The position numbers and the translations under genes were made by a program. Source: Alphaproteobacteria bacterium (GTDB lineage: Bacteria > Pseudomonadota > Alphaproteobacteria > Rhodobacterales > Rhodobacteraceae). Taken from it: 64,000 nt of DNA. Location: the NCBI GenBank assembly GCA_009908505.1, contig JAAAPD010000033.1:1-64000 (forward strand). Direction: 5' to 3'. Below are positions 36,643-43,606 of the stretch, one piece after another. The notes under the pieces are model-generated. The model had not been told where the DNA came from and made no database searches. It saw only the letters and a list, made by a program, of their open reading frames with translations. Position 1 is the first letter of the stretch, and the number at the start of each line of letters is the position of its first letter.

Positions 36643-37986
36643 TCAGGCCGCTTTCTTCACTTGCGCCCAGCCGGGCAGCCAGTCGCCATGGGCCGCAAGC
36701 AGGTCATCCACCAGCGCCCGGATCTGGCGCAGGTCCAGTTCGGCGGCGGTGTGCGGGTCCATCATGGCGGCGTGGTAGATATGTTCGGGGGTCTCGTCCA
36801 GCAGGGCGCGCACAGTGAGTTCCTGCACGTTCACCTGGGTTCGCATCAGGGCGACCAATTGCGGCGGAATATCGGTGACGACAGACGGCTGCACGCCATT
36901 CTGATCCACCAGGCAGGGCGTCTCGACAGCCGCGCCCAATGGCAATTGCGGGATCTGCCCGCGGTTGGGCAAGTTGCCATAGGCCGTGAACGGCTGGTCT
37001 GTCACGACGGCGTTCATCATCTCGGCGGCGAATTCATGGCTCTTGGGCACGTCGATGCTGGCCTGCTGGGCCAGTTCGGCGGCCTGCGCCTTCCACTCGG
37101 TCACCTGTTCGACGCAGCGCTTGGGATATTCGTCCAGCGGAATACCGAATGCCTCGATCAGGTCCGGGCGGCCCGTCTTGATGAACCAGGGTACGTATTC
37201 GGCGAAATGTTCACTGCTTTCGGTGCAGAAATAGCCAAGCTGTTCCATTACCTCGTAGCGCACATTGTTGGGGCAGCGCGGCATCAGCAGCGGCGGCTTG
37301 GGCAACCGCCCGGCGCAGTAGCCGTCGCGCAGACGTGGATAGAGCGAGGCGCCGCCCGCATCTTCCAGCCGCAGGAAGAACGCCACGTGGTTCACGCCCG
37401 CGACCTTGTAGCGGATGTCGCCCTCGTCCATGTCCAGGTCATGGGCCAATTCCTGCACGGTGTTCTGCACCGAATGGCACAGCCCCACCTGCCGGATATG
37501 CGGGTAGGCTTCGGCCAGCGCCCAGGTGTTGATCGCCATCGGGTTGACGTATTGCATGAGCAGCGCATCGGGGCAGACCGCCGTCATGTCCTCGGCGACC
37601 TTCCACAGGTGCGGCACGGTGCGCAGGCCGCGCATGATGCCCCCCACGCCCAGCGTATCGGCAATGGTCTGGCGCAACCCGTAGGCCTTGGGGATCTCGA
37701 AATCGGTGATTGTGCAGGGATCGTAGCCGCCGATCTGGAACGCGGTCACGACGAAATCCGCCCCCTCCAGCGCGCGGCGCTGGTCTGTATGGGTGGTCAC
37801 CGTCGCGCCGCTGCCCATGGTGGCGATCATGCGCCGCGCCACCTGTTCGGATTCGGCCAGGCGGCGCTCGTCGATATCCATCAGCGCGATCTCGGCGTCA
37901 CGCAGCGCCTCGAAATGCAGCATGTCGCCCACGATGTTGCGCATGAAGATCGTGGACCCTGCCCCGATGAAGGTCAGCTTGGTCAT
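36643..37986 (-). CDS. melA: GH4 family alpha-galactosidase (or alpha-glucosidase)
   Basis: 447 residues from ATG 37986, overlapping the permease stop (ATGA). The N-terminal Rossmann motif FIGAGSTIFMRNIVGDML binds NAD, which GH4 enzymes use for an oxidation-elimination mechanism together with a divalent metal. The metal-binding cysteine motif is GLCHSVQNT near residue 175; CHSV is the form found in alpha-galactosidases. NHVAFFLRLED near 200 contributes the His ligand. In this operon it should release galactose from melibiose- or raffinose-type sugars taken up by the importer. Specificity between galactose and glucose cannot be fixed by eye. Confidence 0.9.
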   Translation of the reverse strand: MTKLTFIGAGSTIFMRNIVGDMLHFEALRDAEIALMDIDERRLAESEQVARRMIATMGSGATVTTHTDQRRALEGADFVVTAFQIGGYDPCTITDFEIPKAYGLRQTIADTLGVGGIMRGLRTVPHLWKVAEDMTAVCPDALLMQYVNPMAINTWALAEAYPHIRQVGLCHSVQNTVQELAHDLDMDEGDIRYKVAGVNHVAFFLRLEDAGGASLYPRLRDGYCAGRLPKPPLLMPRCPNNVRYEVMEQLGYFCTESSEHFAEYVPWFIKTGRPDLIEAFGIPLDEYPKRCVEQVTEWKAQAAELAQQASIDVPKSHEFAAEMMNAVVTDQPFTAYGNLPNRGQIPQLPLGAAVETPCLVDQNGVQPSVVTDIPPQLVALMRTQVNVQELTVRALLDETPEHIYHAAMMDPHTAAELDLRQIRALVDDLLAAHGDWLPGWAQVKKAA

Positions 37987-38831
37987 TTGACGGCTCCGAG
38001 TGTGAGGCCCGCGATGAAGTGGCGCTGCATCAGGAAGAACATCAGCACCGGCGGCAGGGCGGCGACGATGCTGCCCGCGCTCATCAGGTGGTATTGTGCC
38101 ACGAACTGGCTGTTGAAACTGGTGATCCCGGCAGTGACGGGCTGGGCATCCGGCCCCTGGGTCAGCACGACGGCCCAGAAGTAGTCGTTCCAGATGAAGG
38201 TGAAGATCAGCACCGACAGCGCCGCGATGGCAGGCTTCATCAGCGGCAGGACGATATACCAGAAGATGCGCCATTCCTTGACGCCCTCGACCCGCGCAGC
38301 CTCGATCAGCTCATAGGGGAGCGCGCGGATGAAGTTGCGCATGAACAGGGTGCAGAACCCGGTCTGGAAGGCGACGTGGAACAGGACCAGCCCCAGCTTG
38401 GTATCATACAGGCCGGCATCCACGGTCAGGTCGCGCACCGGCACCATGAGGATCTGGAACGGCACGAAATTGCCGGCGATGAACATGAAGAAGATCAGCA
38501 GGTTGCCCCGAAACCGGTAGATGCCCAGCGCAAAGCCGGTCATGCAGGACAGCGCCACTGCGCCGATCACCGTGGGCACGGTGATGAGAACCGAATTCCA
38601 CAGGTAACGCGGCATGTCACTTTCGAAGAAGACCTTGCCGTAATTCGTGAACAGCTCGAACGAGGACGGCACGCCCCAGTAGTTCCCGTTCGAGAAATCC
38701 ACACCCGGCCGGATCGAGAACAGCGCCACGGCGATCAGCGGCAACAGCCACATGATCAGCGCCAGGGGCACCAGCGATTGATAGGTGATCTGCGCCGCGC
38801 GCGACCGCTTTTCGATGGGTGTCGGAAACAT
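37983..38831 (-). CDS. Galactoside ABC transporter permease (MalG type)
   Basis: 282 residues with six membrane spans; the first is LVPLALIMWLLPLIAVALFS. The EAA loop IEAARVEGVKEWRIF is near residue 180 and the C-terminus FIAGLTLGAVK is typical. GGAGG precedes the start, which lies 14 bases after the stop of the other permease. It forms the channel with the protein encoded at 38846. Confidence 0.93.
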   Translation of the reverse strand: MFPTPIEKRSRAAQITYQSLVPLALIMWLLPLIAVALFSIRPGVDFSNGNYWGVPSSFELFTNYGKVFFESDMPRYLWNSVLITVPTVIGAVALSCMTGFALGIYRFRGNLLIFFMFIAGNFVPFQILMVPVRDLTVDAGLYDTKLGLVLFHVAFQTGFCTLFMRNFIRALPYELIEAARVEGVKEWRIFWYIVLPLMKPAIAALSVLIFTFIWNDYFWAVVLTQGPDAQPVTAGITSFNSQFVAQYHLMSAGSIVAALPPVLMFFLMQRHFIAGLTLGAVK

Positions 38832-38845
38832 CTCTTACCCTCCTC

Positions 38846-39772
38846 TCAGCGCCGCGCGTCGCGTTCGTCGCGCCACATGGACCACAGGAAATAGCCGATG
38901 AAGATCAGCATGATCAGGAACAGGATCACCGCGATGGCCGAACCATAGCCCATGCGGAACCCGTATTCCGACAGCGCCTTTTCGAACATGTAGAAGGACA
39001 GGACCCGGGTGGACCCGAACGGCCCGCCATTGGTCATGACCGAAATGAGGTCGAAGGAGCGCAGCGCGCCGATGATCGTGACCACGAAGGCGATGAAGGT
39101 GGCCGGGCGCAGCTGCGGCAGAATCACGTGCCACAGCATGTGCCGCCCCCGTGCGCCGTCCAGACGGGCGGCTTCGATCTGTTCGGGGTCCACGGCGTTC
39201 AGGCCCGTCAGGTAGAGGATCATGCAATAGGCCGTCTGCGGCCAGAGCCCCGCGGCGATGATGCCGTAGGTCGCGAGGTCGGGGTTGCCCAGGATATTCA
39301 CCTCGGTCCCGAACCAGCCCAGCACGACGTTGAGCAAGCCGACATTGGGCAGGTAGAACCACGAAAAGACAAGGCCGACGACGACCTGGCTGATCACGAA
39401 GGGAAAGAAGAACAGCGATTTGTAGACCCGAATGCCCCTGATGGTCTGGTTGAGGAACAGCGCGATGAACAATCCCCCCGGAATGGCCAGAAGGTAAAGG
39501 GCCAGCCATTTGACGTTGTTCCAGAGAGAAACCTCGAAATTCCGGTCCGCCATCAATTCGCTATAGTTCTGCATGCCGACGAATTCGCCCTGCTCGGACA
39601 GGCTGCCCAGCCCGTTCCATTCGAAGGTGGAGATGTAGAAACTCTGGAAGATGGGCGAGATCACGTAGACCGCGAAGAAGGCCACGCCGGGCAAGAGAAA
39701 CAGCAGCGGTGTGATGATCATCCGGTTGCGCTGGAACCAGCCTTGGGTTTCCGGGTCGGTGGCGATTGTCAT
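38846..39772 (-). CDS. Galactoside ABC transporter permease (MalF type)
   Basis: 308 residues from ATG 39772, chosen because GGAGG lies 7 bases before it; an in-frame ATG at 39790 is upstream of that ribosome site. Membrane spans begin with MIITPLLFLLPGVAFFAVYV. The EAA loop IEAARLDGARGRHML is near residue 205. MTNGGPFGSTRVLSFYMF is a usual MalF-type segment. It has no large periplasmic insertion, unlike the other two MalF-type genes in the window. Confidence 0.93.
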   Translation of the reverse strand: MTIATDPETQGWFQRNRMIITPLLFLLPGVAFFAVYVISPIFQSFYISTFEWNGLGSLSEQGEFVGMQNYSELMADRNFEVSLWNNVKWLALYLLAIPGGLFIALFLNQTIRGIRVYKSLFFFPFVISQVVVGLVFSWFYLPNVGLLNVVLGWFGTEVNILGNPDLATYGIIAAGLWPQTAYCMILYLTGLNAVDPEQIEAARLDGARGRHMLWHVILPQLRPATFIAFVVTIIGALRSFDLISVMTNGGPFGSTRVLSFYMFEKALSEYGFRMGYGSAIAVILFLIMLIFIGYFLWSMWRDERDARR

Positions 39773-39857
39773 GGCGTGTCCTCCGAGCACGGCGCCTGGG
39801 CCGTGCGCAATTCATGCGAAAGCCCGGGCCGGGCTTGCGGATGGCTTGCGGGCGGCG

Positions 39858-39880
39858 CGGGGCCCCGCATCGGGGCCCCG
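39858..39880 (-). promoter_or_regulatory. Intercistronic GC hairpin after the galactoside binding-protein gene
   Basis: CGGGGCCCCG occurs at 39858-39867 and again at 39871-39880 and is self-complementary, giving a 10-bp stem with a 3-base loop (or two adjacent perfect palindromes). It begins 13 bases after the stop of the binding-protein gene, and there is no T-run. Confidence 0.62.
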
Positions 39881-39893
39881 GCCTTGGATCAGA

Positions 39894-41153
39894 TCAGTCG
39901 TAGATGCGCTGGCGCGCGTTTTCCAGCCGGGCCAGGATGTCGTCCAGGTTGTCCGGGAACACCATGAATTCCTGCAGCCCTTCCATGCCGATCGAGGCCA
40001 TCTCGGCCGGGAAATCGCGGTCGAAGAACTGCGCGATCCCGCCGGTGGCGTTTTCCGACAGCATGGTAAAGCCCTGCTGGATGAACTCGTCATCAGCGAC
40101 CGACGCGTTGGCGTTGACCGGCAGCTGACCAAGGCCGTCAGGGCCGTTGATCTCGGTCTGCACCTCGGCCGAGGTCACGTATTGCAGGAATGCGCGGGCC
40201 GCCTCGACGTTCTGCGCGCCCGAGGCGACGTGGAACGTGTCGGTCGGGGCGTCTTCGCCCATGGCGACATCGGGGTTGATCGCCGGGAACTGGTAGAAGT
40301 CGATCTGGTCATCGCCCAGACCGGCGTCGCGCAGCTGCGGCACCACGAAGTTGCCCATCAGGTAGGCGGCGGCCTCGCCATTGACCATGAAAGGCAGCGC
40401 CTCCTGCCAGCTATAGGTCTGGTGGTCGTCCACGAAGGCGCCCATGTCGATCAGGGTGCGCCAGTTCTCGAAGGTCTGGCGAACGCCCTCATCCTCGGTC
40501 CAGGACAGCTCACCTCGGGCCAGGGCCATGTGGTGGTCAAACCCGTTGGTGCGCATGTTAAGATAGTCGAACCAGCCGCCGGCGGTCCAAAGGAACTTGG
40601 TGCCGATCGTGTAGCACTTGCGCCCCGAATCCAGGATCGCCTGGCAGTTCGCGATTTCCTGTTCGAAGGTCTCGGGCTCTTCCAGCCCCAGTTCGTTGAA
40701 GATGTCCTCGCGGTAGTAGACCCCCCACTGGTAGTAGGTATAGGGGATGCCCCACTGCTTGCCATCCATGGTCAGCGCGCCCTTGACGGACTCCAGACCT
40801 TCGTAGTCGCCGGCATCCCACCAGTCGGTGATGTCCATGAACAGACCCGAATCGACATAGGGCGCCATCCTGTTGGCCGCATACCAGTTGACCACGTCCG
40901 GCGGGTTGGCCGACAGCGCGTTGCGAATCTGGCTTTTCCAGGCCTCGCGGTCGACGATGTCCAGCTCGACCGTCAGGTTCGGGTGCATGGCGTCGAAATC
41001 GGCAGCAAGGCCTTCCATGACCTCGCGCGGCGCCGGGTTCGACATGTCCGAAATGATGCGCAGCGTCCCGTCGAGATCCTGCGCGAAGGCGGGGCCGGAA
41101 AGGCCCGTGGTCATCGTCAGCGCCACGGCTGCCGAAGCAAGTTTCTTGAGCAT
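39894..41153 (-). CDS. Galactoside ABC transporter substrate-binding protein
   Basis: 419 residues. The signal peptide MLKKLASAAVALTMTTGLSG is cut after AFA-QDLD. The mature domain is solute-binding family 1 (GTLRIISDMSNPAPREVMEG; PDVVNWYAANRMAPYVDSGL; WGIPYTYYQWGVYYREDIFN). It is periplasmic and begins the galactoside operon, which runs on to GH42 at 30670. It is divergent from the IclR gene, with two TTCCA-TGAAAC repeats between them. The operon content suggests melibiose, raffinose, lactose or galacto-oligosaccharides as substrates. Confidence 0.94.
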   Translation of the reverse strand: MLKKLASAAVALTMTTGLSGPAFAQDLDGTLRIISDMSNPAPREVMEGLAADFDAMHPNLTVELDIVDREAWKSQIRNALSANPPDVVNWYAANRMAPYVDSGLFMDITDWWDAGDYEGLESVKGALTMDGKQWGIPYTYYQWGVYYREDIFNELGLEEPETFEQEIANCQAILDSGRKCYTIGTKFLWTAGGWFDYLNMRTNGFDHHMALARGELSWTEDEGVRQTFENWRTLIDMGAFVDDHQTYSWQEALPFMVNGEAAAYLMGNFVVPQLRDAGLGDDQIDFYQFPAINPDVAMGEDAPTDTFHVASGAQNVEAARAFLQYVTSAEVQTEINGPDGLGQLPVNANASVADDEFIQQGFTMLSENATGGIAQFFDRDFPAEMASIGMEGLQEFMVFPDNLDDILARLENARQRIYD

Positions 41154-41184
41154 TGGTGTCCTCCCATAATGCAGCGTCGGATTG

Positions 41185-41220
41185 TTCCATATAATGAAAC
41201 CTTATTCCAACTATTGAAAC
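41185..41220. promoter_or_regulatory. Two direct repeats, probable IclR operator
   Basis: TTCCATATAATGAAAC (41185-41200) and TTCCAACTATTGAAAC (41205-41220) match at 13 of 16 positions and are offset by exactly 20 bp. Each is itself an imperfect dyad (TTCCA with TGAAA). They lie between the divergent binding-protein and IclR genes, 32 bases upstream of the former. Confidence 0.7.
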
Positions 41221-41291
41221 TATGCGGGATTCGGGTTAGCAAAGTCAACACCCGGACCGAGGAGACCGGGCCACGGGAGGATGTAGCGCGG

Positions 41292-42083
41292 ATGAACCGG
41301 CAGACGACGAATGGCGGACATGCGGACGGCACGGTCGGCAAGGCACTGGATGTGATGGACCTTGTCGCGGCCAAGGGGCGCCCGGCGCGGTTCGCCGAAC
41401 TTCTGGCCGAATCCGACCACCCCAAGGCGACGCTCTACCGGTTGCTTCAGACCCTGACCAGCCAGGGCATGCTGACCTATGACGAGGGGCGGCAGACCTA
41501 TGCGCCGGGGCTGCGGCTGGTGCGGCTGGCCCATGCCGCCTGGCAGCAAAGTTCGCTCGCGCCGATTGCCCGGCCCTTGCTGGACGCCCTGTCCGAACAG
41601 GTGGGCGAAACCATCCACCTGGCCCAGATGGATCAGGGCCAGGTGCTTTACGTCGACAAGCGCAATGCCCGCAAACCCATCGACATGTTTTCCGAGGCCG
41701 GCAAGATCGGCCCGGGCTATTGCACCGGGGTTGGCAAGGCGATGATGGCCTTCCTGCCCGAGGACGACCGTGCCAAGGCGATCAACATGCAGGCCTTTTT
41801 CGCCCACACCCCGCAAACCCTGACCACGGCCGAAGCGCTGGAGCGGGAACTGGACGCGATCCGCGCCGAGGGCGTGTCCTTTGACCGCGAGGAGCATGAG
41901 CAAGGCATCATCTGCATCGCGGCGCCGATCCTGTCGGCAACGGGCCGGGTGATGGGGGCGCTGTCGATCACCACTTCGACCCAACGCAACACGCTGGACG
42001 GGTTGGAAAAACTCCGCCCGGCCCTGACCGAAACCGCCGCGAAAATCGCCGAGGCTGCCGAAAGCTGGCAGTTCCCCGACTGA
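41292..42083 (+). CDS. IclR family regulator of the galactoside operon
   Basis: 263 residues from ATG 41292; the much longer upstream frame is an antisense shadow of the binding-protein gene. The winged helix-turn-helix spans about residues 14-75 (VGKALDVMDLVAAKGRPARF; PKATLYRLLQTLTSQGML). The effector domain has the IclR pattern GETIHLAQMDQGQVLYVDKR, then GYCTGVGKAMMAFLP and REEHEQGIICIAAPI. It is divergent from the galactoside operon and co-directional with the transporter ATPase gene 21 bases downstream, so it probably controls both. Confidence 0.93.
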   Translation: MNRQTTNGGHADGTVGKALDVMDLVAAKGRPARFAELLAESDHPKATLYRLLQTLTSQGMLTYDEGRQTYAPGLRLVRLAHAAWQQSSLAPIARPLLDALSEQVGETIHLAQMDQGQVLYVDKRNARKPIDMFSEAGKIGPGYCTGVGKAMMAFLPEDDRAKAINMQAFFAHTPQTLTTAEALERELDAIRAEGVSFDREEHEQGIICIAAPILSATGRVMGALSITTSTQRNTLDGLEKLRPALTETAAKIAEAAESWQFPD

Positions 42084-42104
42084 TCGCGAAAGGAGGAGAA
42101 TCCG

Positions 42105-43166
42105 ATGACGGGCGTTACACTGACCAAGGCCGTTAAAAGATACGGCGCAACGCAGGTTATTCATGACATCGACCTGGACGTTAAGGATGGCGAATTCTGC
42201 GTCTTCGTCGGCCCATCGGGCTGTGGCAAGTCGACCCTGCTGCGCATGATCGCGGGGTTGGAGGAAACCACCGAAGGCCAGATCCATATCGGCGCGCGCG
42301 ACGTGACGCGGGTCGATCCGGCGGATCGCGGCGTGGCCATGGTGTTCCAGACCTACGCACTCTACCCGCACATGTCGGTTGAGGAGAACATGGGGTTCGG
42401 GCTCAAGATGAACGGCCACCCCAAGGCCGAGATCAACGAGAAGGTGGCCGAGGCCAGCCGCATCCTGAAGCTGGACGAGTACCTGAAGCGCAAGCCCAAG
42501 GCCCTGTCGGGCGGCCAGCGACAGCGCGTCGCCATCGGCCGTGCCATCGTGCGCGGCCCCGAGGTGTTCCTGTTCGATGAACCGCTGTCCAACCTGGACG
42601 CCGAATTGCGCGTGGACATGCGCGTGGAAATCGCCCGGCTGCACAAGGAAATCGGCGCGACGATGATCTACGTCACCCATGACCAGGTCGAGGCGATGAC
42701 CCTGGCCGACAAGATCGTTGTGCTGCGCGCGGGCCGGGTGGAACAGGTCGGCAGCCCGATGGACCTTTACGAGGACCCGGACAACAAGTTCGTCGCCGGC
42801 TTCATCGGGTCGCCCTCGATGAATTTCATCGAAGGGGTCGTCGAGGACGGCAAGCTTCGGGTGCCGTCGCTTGGCAATCGCCTGGTCGATGCCCCCGCGG
42901 CCCTGCCCGCCGAGGGCAAGCCGGTCTACCTGGGCCTGCGTCCGCAGCACCTGACCATCACGCCCGGCGACAGCGCCATCAAGCTGGACATCCGCGAACG
43001 GTTGGGGGGCGTGTCCTACGACTACCTGATACCGCCAGGCGGCGAGAAGATCATCGTCGAAAGCCGCGACAACAGCGCCATGACCGAGGGCACGAACGTG
43101 GTCATCGACTTCGACACCGCCGACGCGATGTTCTTCGACGGCGAGACCGAGCAACGCCTGCGCTAG
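42105..43166 (+). CDS. Galactoside ABC transporter ATP-binding protein
   Basis: 353 residues, MalK/UgpC type. Walker [10 protein letters not shown] is near residue 37, the signature [15 protein letters not shown] near 133, Walker [13 protein letters not shown] and the H-loop [12 protein letters not shown] follow, and a C-terminal TOBE domain contains YLGLRPQHLT. AGGAGG precedes the start. It follows the IclR gene, while the membrane and binding components are on the opposite strand; it completes that transporter, which otherwise lacks an ATPase. Confidence 0.94.
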   Translation: MTGVTLTKAVKRYGATQVIHDIDLDVKDGEFCVFVGPSGCGKSTLLRMIAGLEETTEGQIHIGARDVTRVDPADRGVAMVFQTYALYPHMSVEENMGFGLKMNGHPKAEINEKVAEASRILKLDEYLKRKPKALSGGQRQRVAIGRAIVRGPEVFLFDEPLSNLDAELRVDMRVEIARLHKEIGATMIYVTHDQVEAMTLADKIVVLRAGRVEQVGSPMDLYEDPDNKFVAGFIGSPSMNFIEGVVEDGKLRVPSLGNRLVDAPAALPAEGKPVYLGLRPQHLTITPGDSAIKLDIRERLGGVSYDYLIPPGGEKIIVESRDNSAMTEGTNVVIDFDTADAMFFDGETEQRLR

Positions 43167-43312
43167 GCCGGTCGCGCCCGCTGCATGTCATGGCCCGTGC
43201 ATTGCAACAGGCGCATAGCGCGAATGCGCGTTTGGACGTAGCGCCACGCCCGGCCCTGCCCTAATTTCCAGGTAAGGGAGGAAACCACGCACAACCCAAG
43301 ACGAGGTTTCCA

Positions 43313-43537
43313 ATGGCAGACATCACCGACACCACCTTCGGCGCACCGCGCTTTCGCGAGATCTTGCGCGGAATCGGGCGGGCCTTCTGGACCGCCGCCG
43401 AGGCTCATGGCAGCCGCGCCGGGCGCCGCCGCCAGATCGAGGCGTTGCACGAAAAAACCGACGCCGAACTGGCGGAGATGGGCATTTCGCGCGACCGGAT
43501 CGCGCATCACGTCTTTCGCGATCTCTACTACATCTGA
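43313..43537 (+). CDS. DUF1127 domain protein
   Basis: 74 residues. The C-terminal half RRRQIEALHEKTDAELAEMG, then ISRDRIAHHVFRDLYYI, is the DUF1127 arginine-rich helical motif (L-x-x-L-x-D-x-x-L-x-D-I-G-I-x-R). Short members of this family in alphaproteobacteria affect RNA turnover and phosphate or carbon metabolism, but this one is longer and untested. It has its own upstream gap of 146 bases and a strong terminator 20 bases after the stop, so it is monocistronic. Confidence 0.88.
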   Translation: MADITDTTFGAPRFREILRGIGRAFWTAAEAHGSRAGRRRQIEALHEKTDAELAEMGISRDRIAHHVFRDLYYI

Positions 43538-43558
43538 CCGAAATGCCGGTCGGACAGC

Positions 43559-43588
43559 AAGAAGGCCCGCCGCCTGGCGGGCCTTCTT
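43559..43588. terminator. Bidirectional terminator between DUF1127 and the beta-helix gene
   Basis: AAGAAGGCCCGCC (43559-43571) pairs perfectly with GGCGGGCCTTCTT (43576-43588) around loop GCCT. The A- and T-rich ends let it work for both converging genes. Confidence 0.85.
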
Positions 43589-43606
43589 CGTTGCAGGGCC
43601 CGGACC

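Noticed and set aside
39711-41291. Long N-terminal extension of the IclR frame
   Set aside because: It lies antisense to the binding-protein gene; the normal IclR N-terminus begins at 41292.
43211-43229. GCGCAT...ATGCGC hairpin after the galactoside ATPase gene
   Set aside because: A 6-bp stem with only three T after it is too weak to call a terminator in GC-rich DNA.
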